Below are positions 1-9,590 of a DNA stretch of 64,000 nucleotides, in pieces. The notes under the pieces were generated by a model, which had not been told where the DNA came from, searched no databases, and saw nothing but the letters and a program-made list of their open reading frames with translations. This DNA is from Arenibacter sp. F20364 (GTDB lineage Bacteria; Bacteroidota; Bacteroidia; Flavobacteriales; Flavobacteriaceae): positions 62,001 through 126,000 of the forward strand of contig NZ_JALKBD010000005.1 of assembly GCF_023015905.1 (NCBI RefSeq), written 5' to 3'. Both the position numbers and the translations under genes were made by a program. The stretch's first letter is position 1. The number at the start of each line of letters is the position of its first letter.

Positions 1-281
1 TCAACAAAGTCTTCCATTAACCTGTCGGCCCCCAACTGATTAAGGCGAATCGCCGCAGTAGCTGCATAGTACGCACTATTGGCCTGGGTCTCTTCATCCC
101 TGGTATTGTTTTTTACCTTTTCAAAGATAGTCTGAGCTGCCTGATACTGTTTATTGTTATACAAGGCCAAAGCTTCCTGATAGTCCTTTTGGTCAAATGT
201 ATAGATTTCTGATTCTTGGGCGCTCACGTAAAATAAAGACCCAACAAAACACAGTATTACAGCGGTTTTTTTTCTTAGCAT
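1..281 (-). CDS. Tetratricopeptide repeat protein, N-terminal part (runs off the window)
   Basis: The minus strand from the ATG at 281 reads without a stop to the window edge for 93 codons. The protein begins with a signal peptide (MLRKKTAVILCFVGSLFYVSAQ) and continues with ALYNNKQYQAAQTIF, a typical TPR helix pair. TPR proteins with this start are common exported flavobacterial proteins that act as scaffolds in the periplasm or at the outer membrane. The gene is divergent from ftsE, with about 147 bp between the two starts. The C-terminal part is outside the window, so the exact family cannot be named. Confidence 0.75.
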   Translation of the reverse strand, partial: MLRKKTAVILCFVGSLFYVSAQESEIYTFDQKDYQEALALYNNKQYQAAQTIFEKVKNNTRDEETQANSAYYAATAAIRLNQLGADRLMEDFV

Positions 282-428
282 AGTGTTCTCTAGAAGTTAA
301 GAATTACCGTAATTAAATTATATAACGATAAATATTGTCCCTAAGTATATGATAAAGAAAAAGATTTTTAAAGAAGATTTGATTTAATTCCAAAGGAACT
401 TATTACTTTTATATCAACATTAAAAACT

Positions 429-1112
429 ATGGGCGAAAGCATATTGGAGCTGAAGGATGTAGCCGTATTTCAAGGTGAAAATTTGGTATTGAACGACATT
501 AGTCTTGAAATAAAAAAAGGGGAATTCGTATACCTTATCGGGAAGACGGGCAGCGGAAAGAGCAGCTTTATGAAAACTTTGTACGGCGACCTTCCATTAA
601 AACAAGGTAGCGGGCATATTGTGGAATTTGACCTTACCACCCTAAAAGAAAAAGAAATTCCCTATTTGAGAAGAAAGTTGGGGGTGGTTTTTCAAGATTT
701 TAAATTGTTGCCAGACCGCAACGTCAACAACAACCTTCTTTTTGTACTTAAAGCTACAGGCTGGAAAGACCAGAGCGAGATGAACGCCAAGATTGAAGAG
801 GTCTTGGACAAAGTAGGCATGAAAACCAAAGGCTTTAAATTTCCCCATGAACTTTCTGGAGGGGAACAGCAGCGCATCGCCATAGCACGAGCCCTACTCA
901 ATGACCCGGATCTTATCCTGGCAGATGAACCAACGGGGAATCTCGACCCCCAGACCAGCGTGGAAGTGATGAAGGTGCTCCAAGACATCAACAAAACAGG
1001 AAGGACCATTCTTATGGCCACCCACGACTACGCCCTAATACTAAAATACCCGTCCAAAACATTGAAATGCGATGGCAATAAGGTGTTTGAAGTAATACAA
1101 CGTGCAGTATAG
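429..1112 (+). CDS. ftsE: Cell division ABC transporter ATP-binding protein FtsE
   Basis: The 227-residue protein is a complete ABC ATPase domain: Walker A GKTGSGKS at 38-45, Q-loop near Q89, signature LSGGEQQR at 142-149, and Walker B LILADEP at 162-168, followed by the D-loop and the H-loop in MATHDYAL. Length and the sequence around the Q-loop ([15 protein letters not shown]) match FtsE, which pairs with FtsX to couple division to peptidoglycan hydrolysis at the septum. No ftsX follows; it must lie elsewhere, as is usual in Bacteroidota. Related LolD-like ATPases cannot be fully excluded, but the FtsE-specific features favour this call. Confidence 0.9.
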   Translation: MGESILELKDVAVFQGENLVLNDISLEIKKGEFVYLIGKTGSGKSSFMKTLYGDLPLKQGSGHIVEFDLTTLKEKEIPYLRRKLGVVFQDFKLLPDRNVNNNLLFVLKATGWKDQSEMNAKIEEVLDKVGMKTKGFKFPHELSGGEQQRIAIARALLNDPDLILADEPTGNLDPQTSVEVMKVLQDINKTGRTILMATHDYALILKYPSKTLKCDGNKVFEVIQRAV

Positions 1113-1414
1113 GTAAAGAACAGATATCACCTAGGAGACACCTACATATTTTTCCACTTAAGGACTGTCCAAAACTTAAAAATTTGCCGGTGTCCAGGTT
1201 CACCCCACCTGCCAGCAAGAATTCCCATAAGCCCAATAGAAGGCCTGTTTTAAACCCGATTGGATCAAATCTGAATCCTCTCAACCCTAGCCGTAGACGC
1301 TTCACCTTCCATTTTAGTCGTTTCACTTAATATCTACCTGAAACGCCCTTTAAGGGTCACTATATTTGTACCAGAAATAAAATATAAATCAAAATATTCA
1401 TAAAAATAAATAAT
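1113..1414. other. Intergenic region between ftsE and the repeat protein
   Basis: This 302 bp stretch has no supported gene; the minus-strand ORF inside it has no recognisable domain and overlaps the end of ftsE. The last 60 bp become AT-rich and hold the promoter-like TATATTTG at 1361-1368. Confidence 0.5.
1361..1368 (+). promoter_or_regulatory. Bacteroidota -7 promoter element (TATATTTG)
   Basis: The octamer matches the TAnnTTTG consensus of the primary Bacteroidota sigma factor. It sits 47 bp before the ATG of the repeat protein at 1415, in an AT-rich leader. I see no good TTTG -33 box at the expected distance, so confidence is moderate. Confidence 0.45.
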
Positions 1415-1897
1415 ATGAAAAACGCAGCTTTATTAGTTAGCACTATACTAGTATCCCTTTCACTGTTCTCATTTTCAGGAAAGGACAAATGTTTAAAATC
1501 TGAAAATATTGAGTGCTATTTAGAGTCCCATAACCCTTTTGCAGAAGGATTGCGTATGGATGAAGAAGTAAGAAATTTAAGCCTAAAGGACATTAACCTT
1601 ATAGATGAGGAAGAAGAAATCGTATTAAATTTTGATACGGCTACCTACTTACCAATTGGCTTTAATGCCTATAAGGGTATTGGATTGGATCTTGACAATC
1701 TTGTATTTGAGGACTTGGAAGAAGAAATTGTCCTTGGTTTTGATACGGCCCAATACCTTCCAATTGGCTTCAATGCATATGAGGGTATGGAACTGGATCT
1801 AAACGACATTGTTGTAGAAGAAATAGAGGAAGAGATCAACCTTGGCTTTGAAGTTATGAACTACTTGCCTAAAGGGTTTAATGCCTATGCCAAATAA
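1415..1897 (+). CDS. Small secreted protein with three ~36-residue repeats
   Basis: The 160-residue protein has a signal peptide (MKNAALLVSTILVSLSLFSFSG) and then a region with two Cys. It ends in three tandem copies of a unit starting EEEI(V/N)L and containing YLP(I/K)GFNAY. The units begin near residues 66, 102 and 138, and the third is cut short at GFNAYAK. The repeats are also clear at the DNA level with a ~108 bp period. They are acidic and contain no catalytic motif. I know no function; a calcium-dependent or adhesive role is only a guess. A terminator follows at 1925, so it is probably transcribed alone. The next genes are a LytS/LytTR two-component pair. Confidence 0.8.
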   Translation: MKNAALLVSTILVSLSLFSFSGKDKCLKSENIECYLESHNPFAEGLRMDEEVRNLSLKDINLIDEEEEIVLNFDTATYLPIGFNAYKGIGLDLDNLVFEDLEEEIVLGFDTAQYLPIGFNAYEGMELDLNDIVVEEIEEEINLGFEVMNYLPKGFNAYAK

Positions 1898-1924
1898 CAA
1901 GAACTACTTGAGTTAATTACTTAC

Positions 1925-1955
1925 AAGCTCTTGACTCTTTTCAAGGGCTTTTTTT
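1925..1955 (+). terminator. Rho-independent terminator
   Basis: A 10 bp stem (AAGCTCTTGA at 1925-1934 against TCAAGGGCTT at 1941-1950, one G-U pair) with a 6 nt loop is followed by a run of T. It lies 28 bp after the stop of the repeat protein. Confidence 0.75.
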
Positions 1956-2042
1956 CACTCCAAAATTGAAGGCCTACAAAATACATCCAGAGAACTATGA
2001 TAAGGAGGTGTAATGAAGTATATTTAAAACAACTAAGTTGAT

Positions 2043-3080
2043 ATGGACACTACAAAACCGGTAAAACAGCTCGAAATTATAAAGATTGCCCTGCTCATTG
2101 CTGTTTTGGTGACATTACCGCTAACCATATCCCTTTTCAGGACAACCGGTTTTAATAAAGAAATTTTTTCCAGTGAACTGTTTGTAGATCTTGATTTAAA
2201 ATTCTGGTTTTTTTTCCTTTTTTCTTGGGCTACTCTGCAGTTCAACACCAATTGGATTTATCGTATTCCCAAAAGAAAAAGCTTAGTTATTTGGGCCTTG
2301 AGACTCTCAGGCAATATTGCAATCCTAGTCTCCACAATTCTACTTTTAGATTTCATATACCCCTATTTGGTTGATAAGGACGTTTCCAATAGAGAGGAAG
2401 ACTTTCAAGTTTTTATATTCATCGTTGTCCTCATCATCATCATTTTTATTTCTAGAATTTTAAGGCTTCAAATTATTCAGCGTCAAAATATATTGGAAAA
2501 CGAACATTTGAAACAGCAGAACCTTCAAAATGAACTTTCAGCCCTTAAAAATCAAATAAACCCCCATTTTCTCTTTAATTCCTTAAACTCCCTAAACTCC
2601 CTTATCCGAGACAATAAGGAGGCTACCATGTTTGTTAAAAAGCTTTCTTTTATGTACCGTTATATATTGCAGAGCGGGGACAGGGATTTGGTACCACTGA
2701 AGGAAGAACTTAAATTCCTGGACAGTTATACTTATTTGATAAAGACAAGATACAGAAACCGTTTTCAAATTGAAATAGCCATTGACGAAACTTATCTAGA
2801 CAGAAAAATTCCCCCTTTAGCCTTACAATTATTGGTGGAAAATGCAGTAAAACACAATGAAATTTCAGAAACGCATCCCTTAAAAGTCAATATCTATTCC
2901 CAAGAGGATTGTATTTATGTGGAAAATAAAGTACGGACCCGAACCTCTCTGGCCGAGGGTACCGGGACAGGACTATTAAACCTGTACAAACGTTACTATA
3001 TGATACGCAAACAACAAATAATTATAGACAAACAGAGTGATATTTTTAGAGTAAAACTACCCTTGAACAAAATGACATGA
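2043..3080 (+). CDS. LytS/YehU-family sensor histidine kinase
   Basis: The N-terminal ~145 residues form four membrane helices (about 12-32, 53-70, 84-104, 121-141). A coiled linker (145-170) leads to the His_kinase domain with the phospho-acceptor motif NPHFLFNSLNSL (H175). The ATP-binding part has the N-box LLVENAVKHN (N267) and the G-box GTGTGLLNL (306-314). No separate extracellular sensor domain is present, so the signal is probably sensed in or near the membrane. The stop overlaps the start of the LytTR regulator by four bases (ATGA at 3077-3080), which implies translational coupling and a cognate pair. Confidence 0.9.
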   Translation: MDTTKPVKQLEIIKIALLIAVLVTLPLTISLFRTTGFNKEIFSSELFVDLDLKFWFFFLFSWATLQFNTNWIYRIPKRKSLVIWALRLSGNIAILVSTILLLDFIYPYLVDKDVSNREEDFQVFIFIVVLIIIIFISRILRLQIIQRQNILENEHLKQQNLQNELSALKNQINPHFLFNSLNSLNSLIRDNKEATMFVKKLSFMYRYILQSGDRDLVPLKEELKFLDSYTYLIKTRYRNRFQIEIAIDETYLDRKIPPLALQLLVENAVKHNEISETHPLKVNIYSQEDCIYVENKVRTRTSLAEGTGTGLLNLYKRYYMIRKQQIIIDKQSDIFRVKLPLNKMT

Positions 3081-3838
3081 AAGTAGTAATTGTAGAAGAT
3101 GAACTGGCGGCAAGTGAAAATCTAGCCTATATGCTGAAAAACCTACAGGATGAACTTGAGGTATTGGCTGTTTTGGATTCGGTGAAAACTGCTGTTCATT
3201 ATTTTTCAAAAAATCAGGAAGCCGACCTTGTTTTTATGGACATTCATCTAGCTGATGGACTTTCTTTTGAAATTTTTGATGCCGTTAAAATAGATGCCCC
3301 AATTATATTTACAACTGCCTATGACCAATATGCCTTAAAAGCATTTAAACTAAATAGCATTGATTATTTATTAAAGCCGATAGACGAAGATGAATTGGAA
3401 TTGAGCCTTGCGCAATTCAAAGGCCAATTAAAGGGCAAGGGACTCATCACTAATCAAGTTGAAGGGCTATTAAGCCTATTAAAGGATCAGAAAAAGACCT
3501 ATAAATCCATGTATTTGGTGCATCATCGAGATGAACTCATACCATTGAAAACAGAAAAAATTGCCTATTTATATATTGAAAACGGCATAGTCAAGGCGGT
3601 AACAAAAGACAGACAGACCCATATAATCGAACAGAAATTAGAGGATATTGAAAACGACCTGGATCCCTCCAACTTTCACAGGCTAAATCGACAGTTCATT
3701 GTCCAAAGGGATTCCATTGCGGGGATAAAACAATATTTTAATGGGAAGCTAATCATTAGCGTTAAGCCGCCCCATGAAGAAAAAGTAATTGTAAGCAAGG
3801 CAAAAGCCACCGAATTTAAAAATTGGATGAATCATTGA
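3077..3838 (+). CDS. LytTR-family response regulator
   Basis: Residues 1-120 are a receiver domain with acidic residues E7/D8, phospho-acceptor D55 in VFMDIHLADG, T78 in IIFTTAYD and the lysine in LLKPID. Residues ~140-250 are a LytTR DNA-binding domain, with HRLNRQFIVQRDSI and the terminal VSKAKATEFKNWM typical of the family. It is the partner of the kinase it overlaps. LytTR regulators bind paired direct repeats upstream of their targets. The repeat-protein gene just upstream is one possible target, but I did not identify a paired site. Confidence 0.9.
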   Translation: MKVVIVEDELAASENLAYMLKNLQDELEVLAVLDSVKTAVHYFSKNQEADLVFMDIHLADGLSFEIFDAVKIDAPIIFTTAYDQYALKAFKLNSIDYLLKPIDEDELELSLAQFKGQLKGKGLITNQVEGLLSLLKDQKKTYKSMYLVHHRDELIPLKTEKIAYLYIENGIVKAVTKDRQTHIIEQKLEDIENDLDPSNFHRLNRQFIVQRDSIAGIKQYFNGKLIISVKPPHEEKVIVSKAKATEFKNWMNH

Positions 3839-3919
3839 CCTGAAAGTTATCCATAATTAATAACCCCAGGTCAACAATACTCCTTGTAACTTAAAAAAGC
3901 CAACAACCCAATAACACCA

Positions 3920-6900
3920 TTACTTGGTCCCGGCATTATCAGGATCGTCATCCATTTGCAATACTACGGACTTGGAGCCTGTTAAGGGCTTTACATTGTT
4001 CCCGCCATTATCCGTGTAACTCGCCGTTATTACCATTACCGTAGTCCCTTTTGCAGGGCTAGGTTTTATAGTTCCTGCAGCAGGCAAGGATTTCTTCTTA
4101 ACCGCAGTGCTGGCAAGTGACTGGATATACAACCCTATCTGTCTGGATTCATCCTTGGTCAAGTTGGGATGTGCCGGCATGGTTACTTCTCCCCAAACCC
4201 CACTGCCTCCGGAAATTATCTTTCCTTGCAAATAGCTAAGTCCCTTTTTATCATTCTTGTACTTTTCAGCGATATCACGGTACATTGGACCAACAGATTT
4301 CTCCTTTTCCTTGTGACAGGTTTTACAATCCAAAGCCAATGTTAGGGCTTTTCCGGTCACGGCTGCCGAAACCTCTTGATGCCCTAAAGAGAGAGAGGCC
4401 TCATCCATACCTTCCAAATAATCTACGGAAACAAATATATTGTCGGCATCAATTGCCGACCCATCCGGATCGGTAACGGAAACCTTATAATTTACAGCCA
4501 CTCCCGGCTTAAAAAATGCAGTGTTGCCTCCACTGATAACTATAGTTACCTCTGGCCTGGAATTTCCGACCACTATATTATGAGCTTCGCTTTTAACTGA
4601 AGCTTCCTTGTCATCCGCAACAGTTGCAGATATAAAATAGTCTCCCGCATTTTCGTAGGTATAGGTAATTTCTGGGGAGGTAGTTTCCTTGGTTTCTCCA
4701 TTCCCTAAATCCCACAAATAAGTCATGGCATCCTCTTCCCTATCGCTGGCCTCAACATTGGCCGTAATGGTCAAGGGTAATTTTCCAGAGGTTTTATCTA
4801 CAGTAATACTCCCGATCACTGGAGGTCTATTGCCCCCATTAAATTCGATATAACTCAATGCCGAATCATCATTCTTCGAAAACCAACCGCTACCGTATTC
4901 CAAAAGATATACCCTACCATCAGGACCTACCTCCATATCGATTAGGTTATTTACTTTAATTTGATCGGCAAATGGCTCCATCTTGTTGAATTCCCCATTT
5001 GGAAACAAAGTAACGGCCATCATCCAGCCCCTGATCCAATCATAGACCAACACTTTACCATCGTAATACGCGGGAAGGGCATTGGGTCCATTGTAAATAT
5101 CCGTATAATATACAGGTCCAGCCATGGCGTTCCTTCCGCCAGTACCTGTCTGTGGAAATTCCTGGGATGCCACGTACGGATAAAAACCATAGGCCGGCAT
5201 TGCCTTGGGAAGCTCCCTAAGCCCGGTATTATTTTTTGAATCGTTAATAGGTTTATCAGGATCAAAAGCATCCCCACTTTCCCCTGTGGCATAATCATAG
5301 CTGCGGTATGGTTTGTTATCGGCAACGAACAGTGGCCAACCAAAATTACCGGCCTCCCTTGCCTGGTTCATCTCATCATACCCCCTAGGCCCTCTAGTCT
5401 CCAAACTGTCTATTCTGGCATCAGGGCCCACATCTCCCCAATACACATATCCCTTTTTGGGATCTACGGAAATTCTGTAAGGATTTCTATGGCCCATGGT
5501 AAATATTTCTGGCCTAGTCTTGGCCGTTCCTTCTGGGAACAAATTGCCTTCAGGAATATCATAACTACCATCCTCATTGACCTTTATGCGCAATATCTTT
5601 CCTCGGAGATCATTGGTATTCCCTGAGGATCTACGGGCATCGTACTGTTCCTTTCCTGGTAAATCGTTTAATGGCGCATAGCCCTTATTGGTGTACTTTA
5701 CCCCTTTTTCATTAAAGGGGGTACTATTGTCGCCTGTGGACAAATACAACATATTATCCGGACCAAAAGCTATGGAACCTGCTGTATGGCAGCAAATTTC
5801 ACGTTGACTATCCACTTCCAAGATAATCTGCTCAGAAGCCATGTCAAAAACATCGTTCTCAAATTTAAACCTGGACAAACGGTTCACCCACTTGTCCCCA
5901 GTTGGACTATAGTAAACATAGATCCAATGGTTGGTTTCGAACTTAGGATCTTTTTGTAATCCCATCAATCCCTCTTCCGCATTTACATCTGGGGTATTCA
6001 ATGTTTTATGGTAAACATCCAAAAATCCAACCTGAGATAATTCTTTGGTAGCATCCTTGTAGAGCATAATCTCTCCCCTTCTCTGGGATATCAACACATC
6101 ATTATTGGGCAAAATGGCCATTTCGGTAGGCTCAAAAAAATCACCTACCTTCAAAGGAACTTTGGTAAACCGATCGGAATCTGGGGGAATCTGTGTAGTT
6201 GCCTTTGAATAGTCCAATATCTCATTCTTCCCAATGGCATACTCAATTCCGCCCAATAAGTGTTGCAAATACAACTCCTCGGCATAGCTTTCATCCGCAT
6301 GGGCCAGAGCAGTATAAAAGGCCCGACCACCATCGTACTCGTGATACCAACTCATAGGATGGTGTTCTCCATTTGTACCTCCTTCGTAGGTCTTTTCATC
6401 AACGGTCATTAAAACGTGAACCTCGGGATTAATTTTCTTAAAATTATAAAGTTCATCTGCACGATGCCAGATAGAATCAGCAAACATATTAGTAGCACCA
6501 AAAGTGTTGTCCTTTATAATAAAATCGGCTTCCGGTGTGCCTGCCGGGTGACCGGAAAAATAAGCTCCTACCAATTTACCATACCAACCCCAATCATATT
6601 CGGTGTCTGTTGCAGCATGCACTCCTACAAAACCACCTCCAGCCTGAATATATCTTTCAAACGCTGCTTCCTGTTTGGCATCAAAAATATTGCCCGTGGT
6701 ATTTAAAAAAACTATAGCAGAATATTTTTTTAGGTCATCATCATTAAACACATCTGCGTTTCTGGTCGTATCCACCACAAATTTATTTTCTTTCCCTAGT
6801 TTTTGGATGGCTTCCATTCCTTTAGGTATGGAAGAATGCTTAAAGCCCATGTTTTTGGCAAAGACCAAAATTCGCGGCTCGCCTTCCCTTTTTTTGCTAG

Positions 6901-6958
6901 TGCAGGAAGTAAAAAACATGATAAAAACACCAAGAATAAGCGCAATGTAATTTTTCAT
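3920..6958 (-). CDS. Lipoprotein with ThuA, sugar dehydrogenase, PKD and cytochrome c domains
   Basis: About 1012 residues starting with a lipoprotein signal (FIMFFTSC). In order: a ThuA-like glutamine-amidotransferase fold (~30-245, GFVGVHAATDTEYDWGW), a PQQ-dependent glucose/sorbosone dehydrogenase beta-propeller (~260-690, EEGLMGLQKDP and FTMGHRNPYRISVDP), a PKD domain (~715-800, LWDLGNGETKETTSP), and a class I cytochrome c with haem site CKTCH and a likely Met ligand in VTMPAHP. The arrangement suggests oxidation of a sugar or sugar-like substrate at the cell surface, with electrons passed to the haem. The substrate is unknown. I use the ATG at 6958; a TTG one codon upstream is possible. 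It stands alone, convergent with the two-component pair. Confidence 0.88.
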   Translation of the reverse strand: MKNYIALILGVFIMFFTSCTSKKREGEPRILVFAKNMGFKHSSIPKGMEAIQKLGKENKFVVDTTRNADVFNDDDLKKYSAIVFLNTTGNIFDAKQEAAFERYIQAGGGFVGVHAATDTEYDWGWYGKLVGAYFSGHPAGTPEADFIIKDNTFGATNMFADSIWHRADELYNFKKINPEVHVLMTVDEKTYEGGTNGEHHPMSWYHEYDGGRAFYTALAHADESYAEELYLQHLLGGIEYAIGKNEILDYSKATTQIPPDSDRFTKVPLKVGDFFEPTEMAILPNNDVLISQRRGEIMLYKDATKELSQVGFLDVYHKTLNTPDVNAEEGLMGLQKDPKFETNHWIYVYYSPTGDKWVNRLSRFKFENDVFDMASEQIILEVDSQREICCHTAGSIAFGPDNMLYLSTGDNSTPFNEKGVKYTNKGYAPLNDLPGKEQYDARRSSGNTNDLRGKILRIKVNEDGSYDIPEGNLFPEGTAKTRPEIFTMGHRNPYRISVDPKKGYVYWGDVGPDARIDSLETRGPRGYDEMNQAREAGNFGWPLFVADNKPYRSYDYATGESGDAFDPDKPINDSKNNTGLRELPKAMPAYGFYPYVASQEFPQTGTGGRNAMAGPVYYTDIYNGPNALPAYYDGKVLVYDWIRGWMMAVTLFPNGEFNKMEPFADQIKVNNLIDMEVGPDGRVYLLEYGSGWFSKNDDSALSYIEFNGGNRPPVIGSITVDKTSGKLPLTITANVEASDREEDAMTYLWDLGNGETKETTSPEITYTYENAGDYFISATVADDKEASVKSEAHNIVVGNSRPEVTIVISGGNTAFFKPGVAVNYKVSVTDPDGSAIDADNIFVSVDYLEGMDEASLSLGHQEVSAAVTGKALTLALDCKTCHKEKEKSVGPMYRDIAEKYKNDKKGLSYLQGKIISGGSGVWGEVTMPAHPNLTKDESRQIGLYIQSLASTAVKKKSLPAAGTIKPSPAKGTTVMVITASYTDNGGNNVKPLTGSKSVVLQMDDDPDNAGTK

Positions 6959-7232
6959 CAAAAGGATATTAAGAAGATTATTTAGATTAAAAGGAGAAAT
7001 TTAAATTATACATAACATGACTGGAAGTAGAAATCCCAAAAGGACTCAACTCTTTTTAAAAAAGCCATCCCCTCAATTTTGAATTTCCCAAATATAGCAT
7101 TTATTTGATTGTATTGTAGTTGCATATTTAATTATTGGAAAAATTTCATTTTCTCCTATTTCCAACATCACTTTCAAAACTCTACACTCCAGCAAAAATT
7201 ATTTTATACCTTTAATAAACCAACCACGAACA

Positions 7233-8048
7233 ATGATTTTAAAAAAACAAGTCTATAAGATAGACAAAAAGGTGAATCCCCTAATTGGGATCCTCCTTTT
7301 CTTCATCTCCATATTTTTATTAGTCCTTACCCTTCCCTTGGGGTTCATATACGGTCTTTTCCATGGACTTTTCAAAAAGGGTATCGTAGGACTTGGAGAG
7401 TATCTTCTCCAAATAGCCATCTCCATAGATCAATTGGGAAATGTTGGGATGCAACATCTTTTAAACCTATTGTGGATCAAAAAAGGGGGCTATAAATTCG
7501 GAAATCGGGACGAGACCATTTCCAGTGCCCTTGGCAGAAACAACAAAATGGGAACACTTACCAAGTTTGGCTCTGCCATTGATAAGCTACTTGATTTCTT
7601 GGACCAAAACCACTCCCTTAACTCTATTGACTATTATATAGAACCTTCAAAAGAAATTTTGGATCAATTGGTTTGGATCCAAATTATGGACAAAAAGCTA
7701 TTGGCTATTAAACCTTTAGGAAAGACCAAGTATGTGCTTCCTGGAGCGCAAAAGGAACCAAAGATATCGGACGTAATGGCCCTGTCCAAGAAAATAAAGG
7801 AAGATTGGAAAATATCCTTAGATATCACCACCTTTGAATATATCGGTATTTTTGAAGCACAGGCCGATGGCAAAAGACCTGGGATTTTAGTTAGAAAAAC
7901 TAGTTACTTTTCCCAATATACTGGGGAAATGTCAATTGATCCGGGTCTAGGGGAAATTGTTTGGCTAACGTACCAGGATAGGAGAAAAGCATCCCAAGTT
8001 GATAAATTGATTTTCGATTTCCTTAAAGACTCTGACCTTTTGATCTAA
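7233..8048 (+). CDS. Membrane protein with C-terminal degenerate Nudix domain
   Basis: The 271-residue protein starts with one or two hydrophobic segments (residues 18-48). A middle part follows (~50-135) with GNRDETISSALGRNNKMG, which resembles a small family found next to phage and flavobacterial membrane proteins. Residues ~148-265 follow a Nudix hydrolase closely (YVLPG, then FEYIGIFEAQADGK, then GEIVWLTYQDR). The Nudix box is broken: where the family has a Glu and REuxEE, this protein has Ile and KKIKED. It is therefore unlikely to hydrolyse nucleoside diphosphates and may only bind a ligand. A TACCTTTA element just upstream could be its promoter. Confidence 0.7.
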   Translation: MILKKQVYKIDKKVNPLIGILLFFISIFLLVLTLPLGFIYGLFHGLFKKGIVGLGEYLLQIAISIDQLGNVGMQHLLNLLWIKKGGYKFGNRDETISSALGRNNKMGTLTKFGSAIDKLLDFLDQNHSLNSIDYYIEPSKEILDQLVWIQIMDKKLLAIKPLGKTKYVLPGAQKEPKISDVMALSKKIKEDWKISLDITTFEYIGIFEAQADGKRPGILVRKTSYFSQYTGEMSIDPGLGEIVWLTYQDRRKASQVDKLIFDFLKDSDLLI

Positions 8049-8102
8049 CAAATCCACAGCCATAATATTTGAAGTAATTTTAACCATTGAACAAGTTCGG
8101 CT

Positions 8103-9590
8103 ATGCCAACAGTTTTAAAAAAACTATATATTGCCCTTACAGCCTTAGTTCTCCCGACTAGCAATTTGCAATGCCAGGAGGTGCAAAAACAGCCCAATGT
8201 TCTGTTCATTTCCGTGGACGATCTGAGAACGGAACTGGGCATATATGGCCATCCAGTTGTAAAGTCGCCCAATATGGATGCTATAGCTTCCAAAGGATCT
8301 GTTTTTACCAATCATTTTGTACAGGTCCCCACCTGCGGGGCTTCCCGCTATGCCCTATTAACAGGGATGCGCCCATCCAAACCCGAACATTTAAAGAACA
8401 GTGCCATTGAAAACGAGATATCCGGCAAGGAAGAAACAGATCTATCCGAAAGCTTTATACACCATCTTAAAAGAAATGGCTACCACACTGTTGGCATAGG
8501 TAAAATTAGTCACTCTGCCGATGGATTGGTCTATACTTATGAAGAGCCGGTATCCAACAAAAAAGAGTTGCCCCATAGTTGGGACGAGCTATTATTCAAT
8601 TCAGGTAAATGGGGTACGGGATGGAATGCCTTTTTTGCATATGCAAACGGAGAAAATAGACAGAGCCTAAAGAGACAGGTAAAACCCTATGAAGCCGGAA
8701 AGGGAGAAGATAATGGCTACCCTGATGGACTTACCACCCAACTTGCCATTGCAAAACTCAGGGAACTAAAAGATAAGGAAGGTCCTTTCTTTATGGGTGT
8801 TGGTTTTTTTAAACCACACCTTCCGTTTAATGCGCCCAAAAAGTATTGGGACCTTTATGACCGGGAACAGATACCTGTTTCTCAAAATCCCACTATTCCA
8901 GAAAAAATAAACTTAAAGAGTCTGCATGAAAGTGGAGAATTCAATGGATATGCCTTGGGCGACGAGCATCCAAGCCTATCGGAACCGGTTTCCATTGATT
9001 ATGCAAAAAAGTTGGGACATGCCTATTTGGCCGCAATAAGTTATATAGATGCACAAATTGGAATGATTTGGGATGAGCTAAAAGTTTTGGGGTTGGATAA
9101 AAACACCCTAATCGTCATATGGGGAGACCACGGTTGACATCTGGAAGATCAGCGGGTGTGGGGAAAACATACCTTGTATGAAAATGCCTTAAAAAGTGCC
9201 CTGATCATTAGATCGCCCTTTGAAGAACATCAAACAAAAAAAGTAAATACCATTATCGAGACCGTTGACATCTATCCCACAATTATGGAACTTTGCAATA
9301 TTGACATAAAGCATAAAATAGACGGGGAAAGCTTTAGGGATGCCTTCACTGGCACTGACCCCAAAGCCGATCAAGTGGCTTATAGCTACTATAGAAATGG
9401 TATTTCTTTAAGAACCGAAAAATACAGATTAACCAAGTATTTCAGACATGACGAACCTACCGTTGAACTTTACGACCATATTAAGGACCCTTATGAAACC
9501 AAAAATATTGCCCAGTTAAATCCAGATATTGTTAAGACGCTTATGCCATTATTGGAAAAGGGGAATACGGGCCTCTATAAGGGAAACTAG
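8103..9590 (+). pseudogene. Iduronate-2-sulfatase-like sulfatase interrupted by an in-frame TGA
   Basis: The reading frame from 8103 encodes a signal peptide and a sulfatase with metal ligands D39/D40 and the formylglycine motif CGASR at 78-82. The frame meets TGA at 9135-9137 and continues in the same frame to 9590. The break falls in the conserved sequence GDHG-W-HLE, where the codon should be TGG for Trp, so a single G to A change explains it. Residues after the stop (WGKHTLYENALKSALIIRSP and the C-terminal subdomain) are well conserved with no further damage. It is a very recent pseudogene, a sequencing error, or a readthrough case. As written, the 344-residue product lacks the C-terminal third. 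Confidence 0.85.

Noticed and set aside
8103-9590. TGA recoding or selenocysteine as explanation for the split sulfatase
   Set aside because: TGA ends other genes in the window, the expected residue is Trp not Cys, and no SECIS-like hairpin is evident after the codon.
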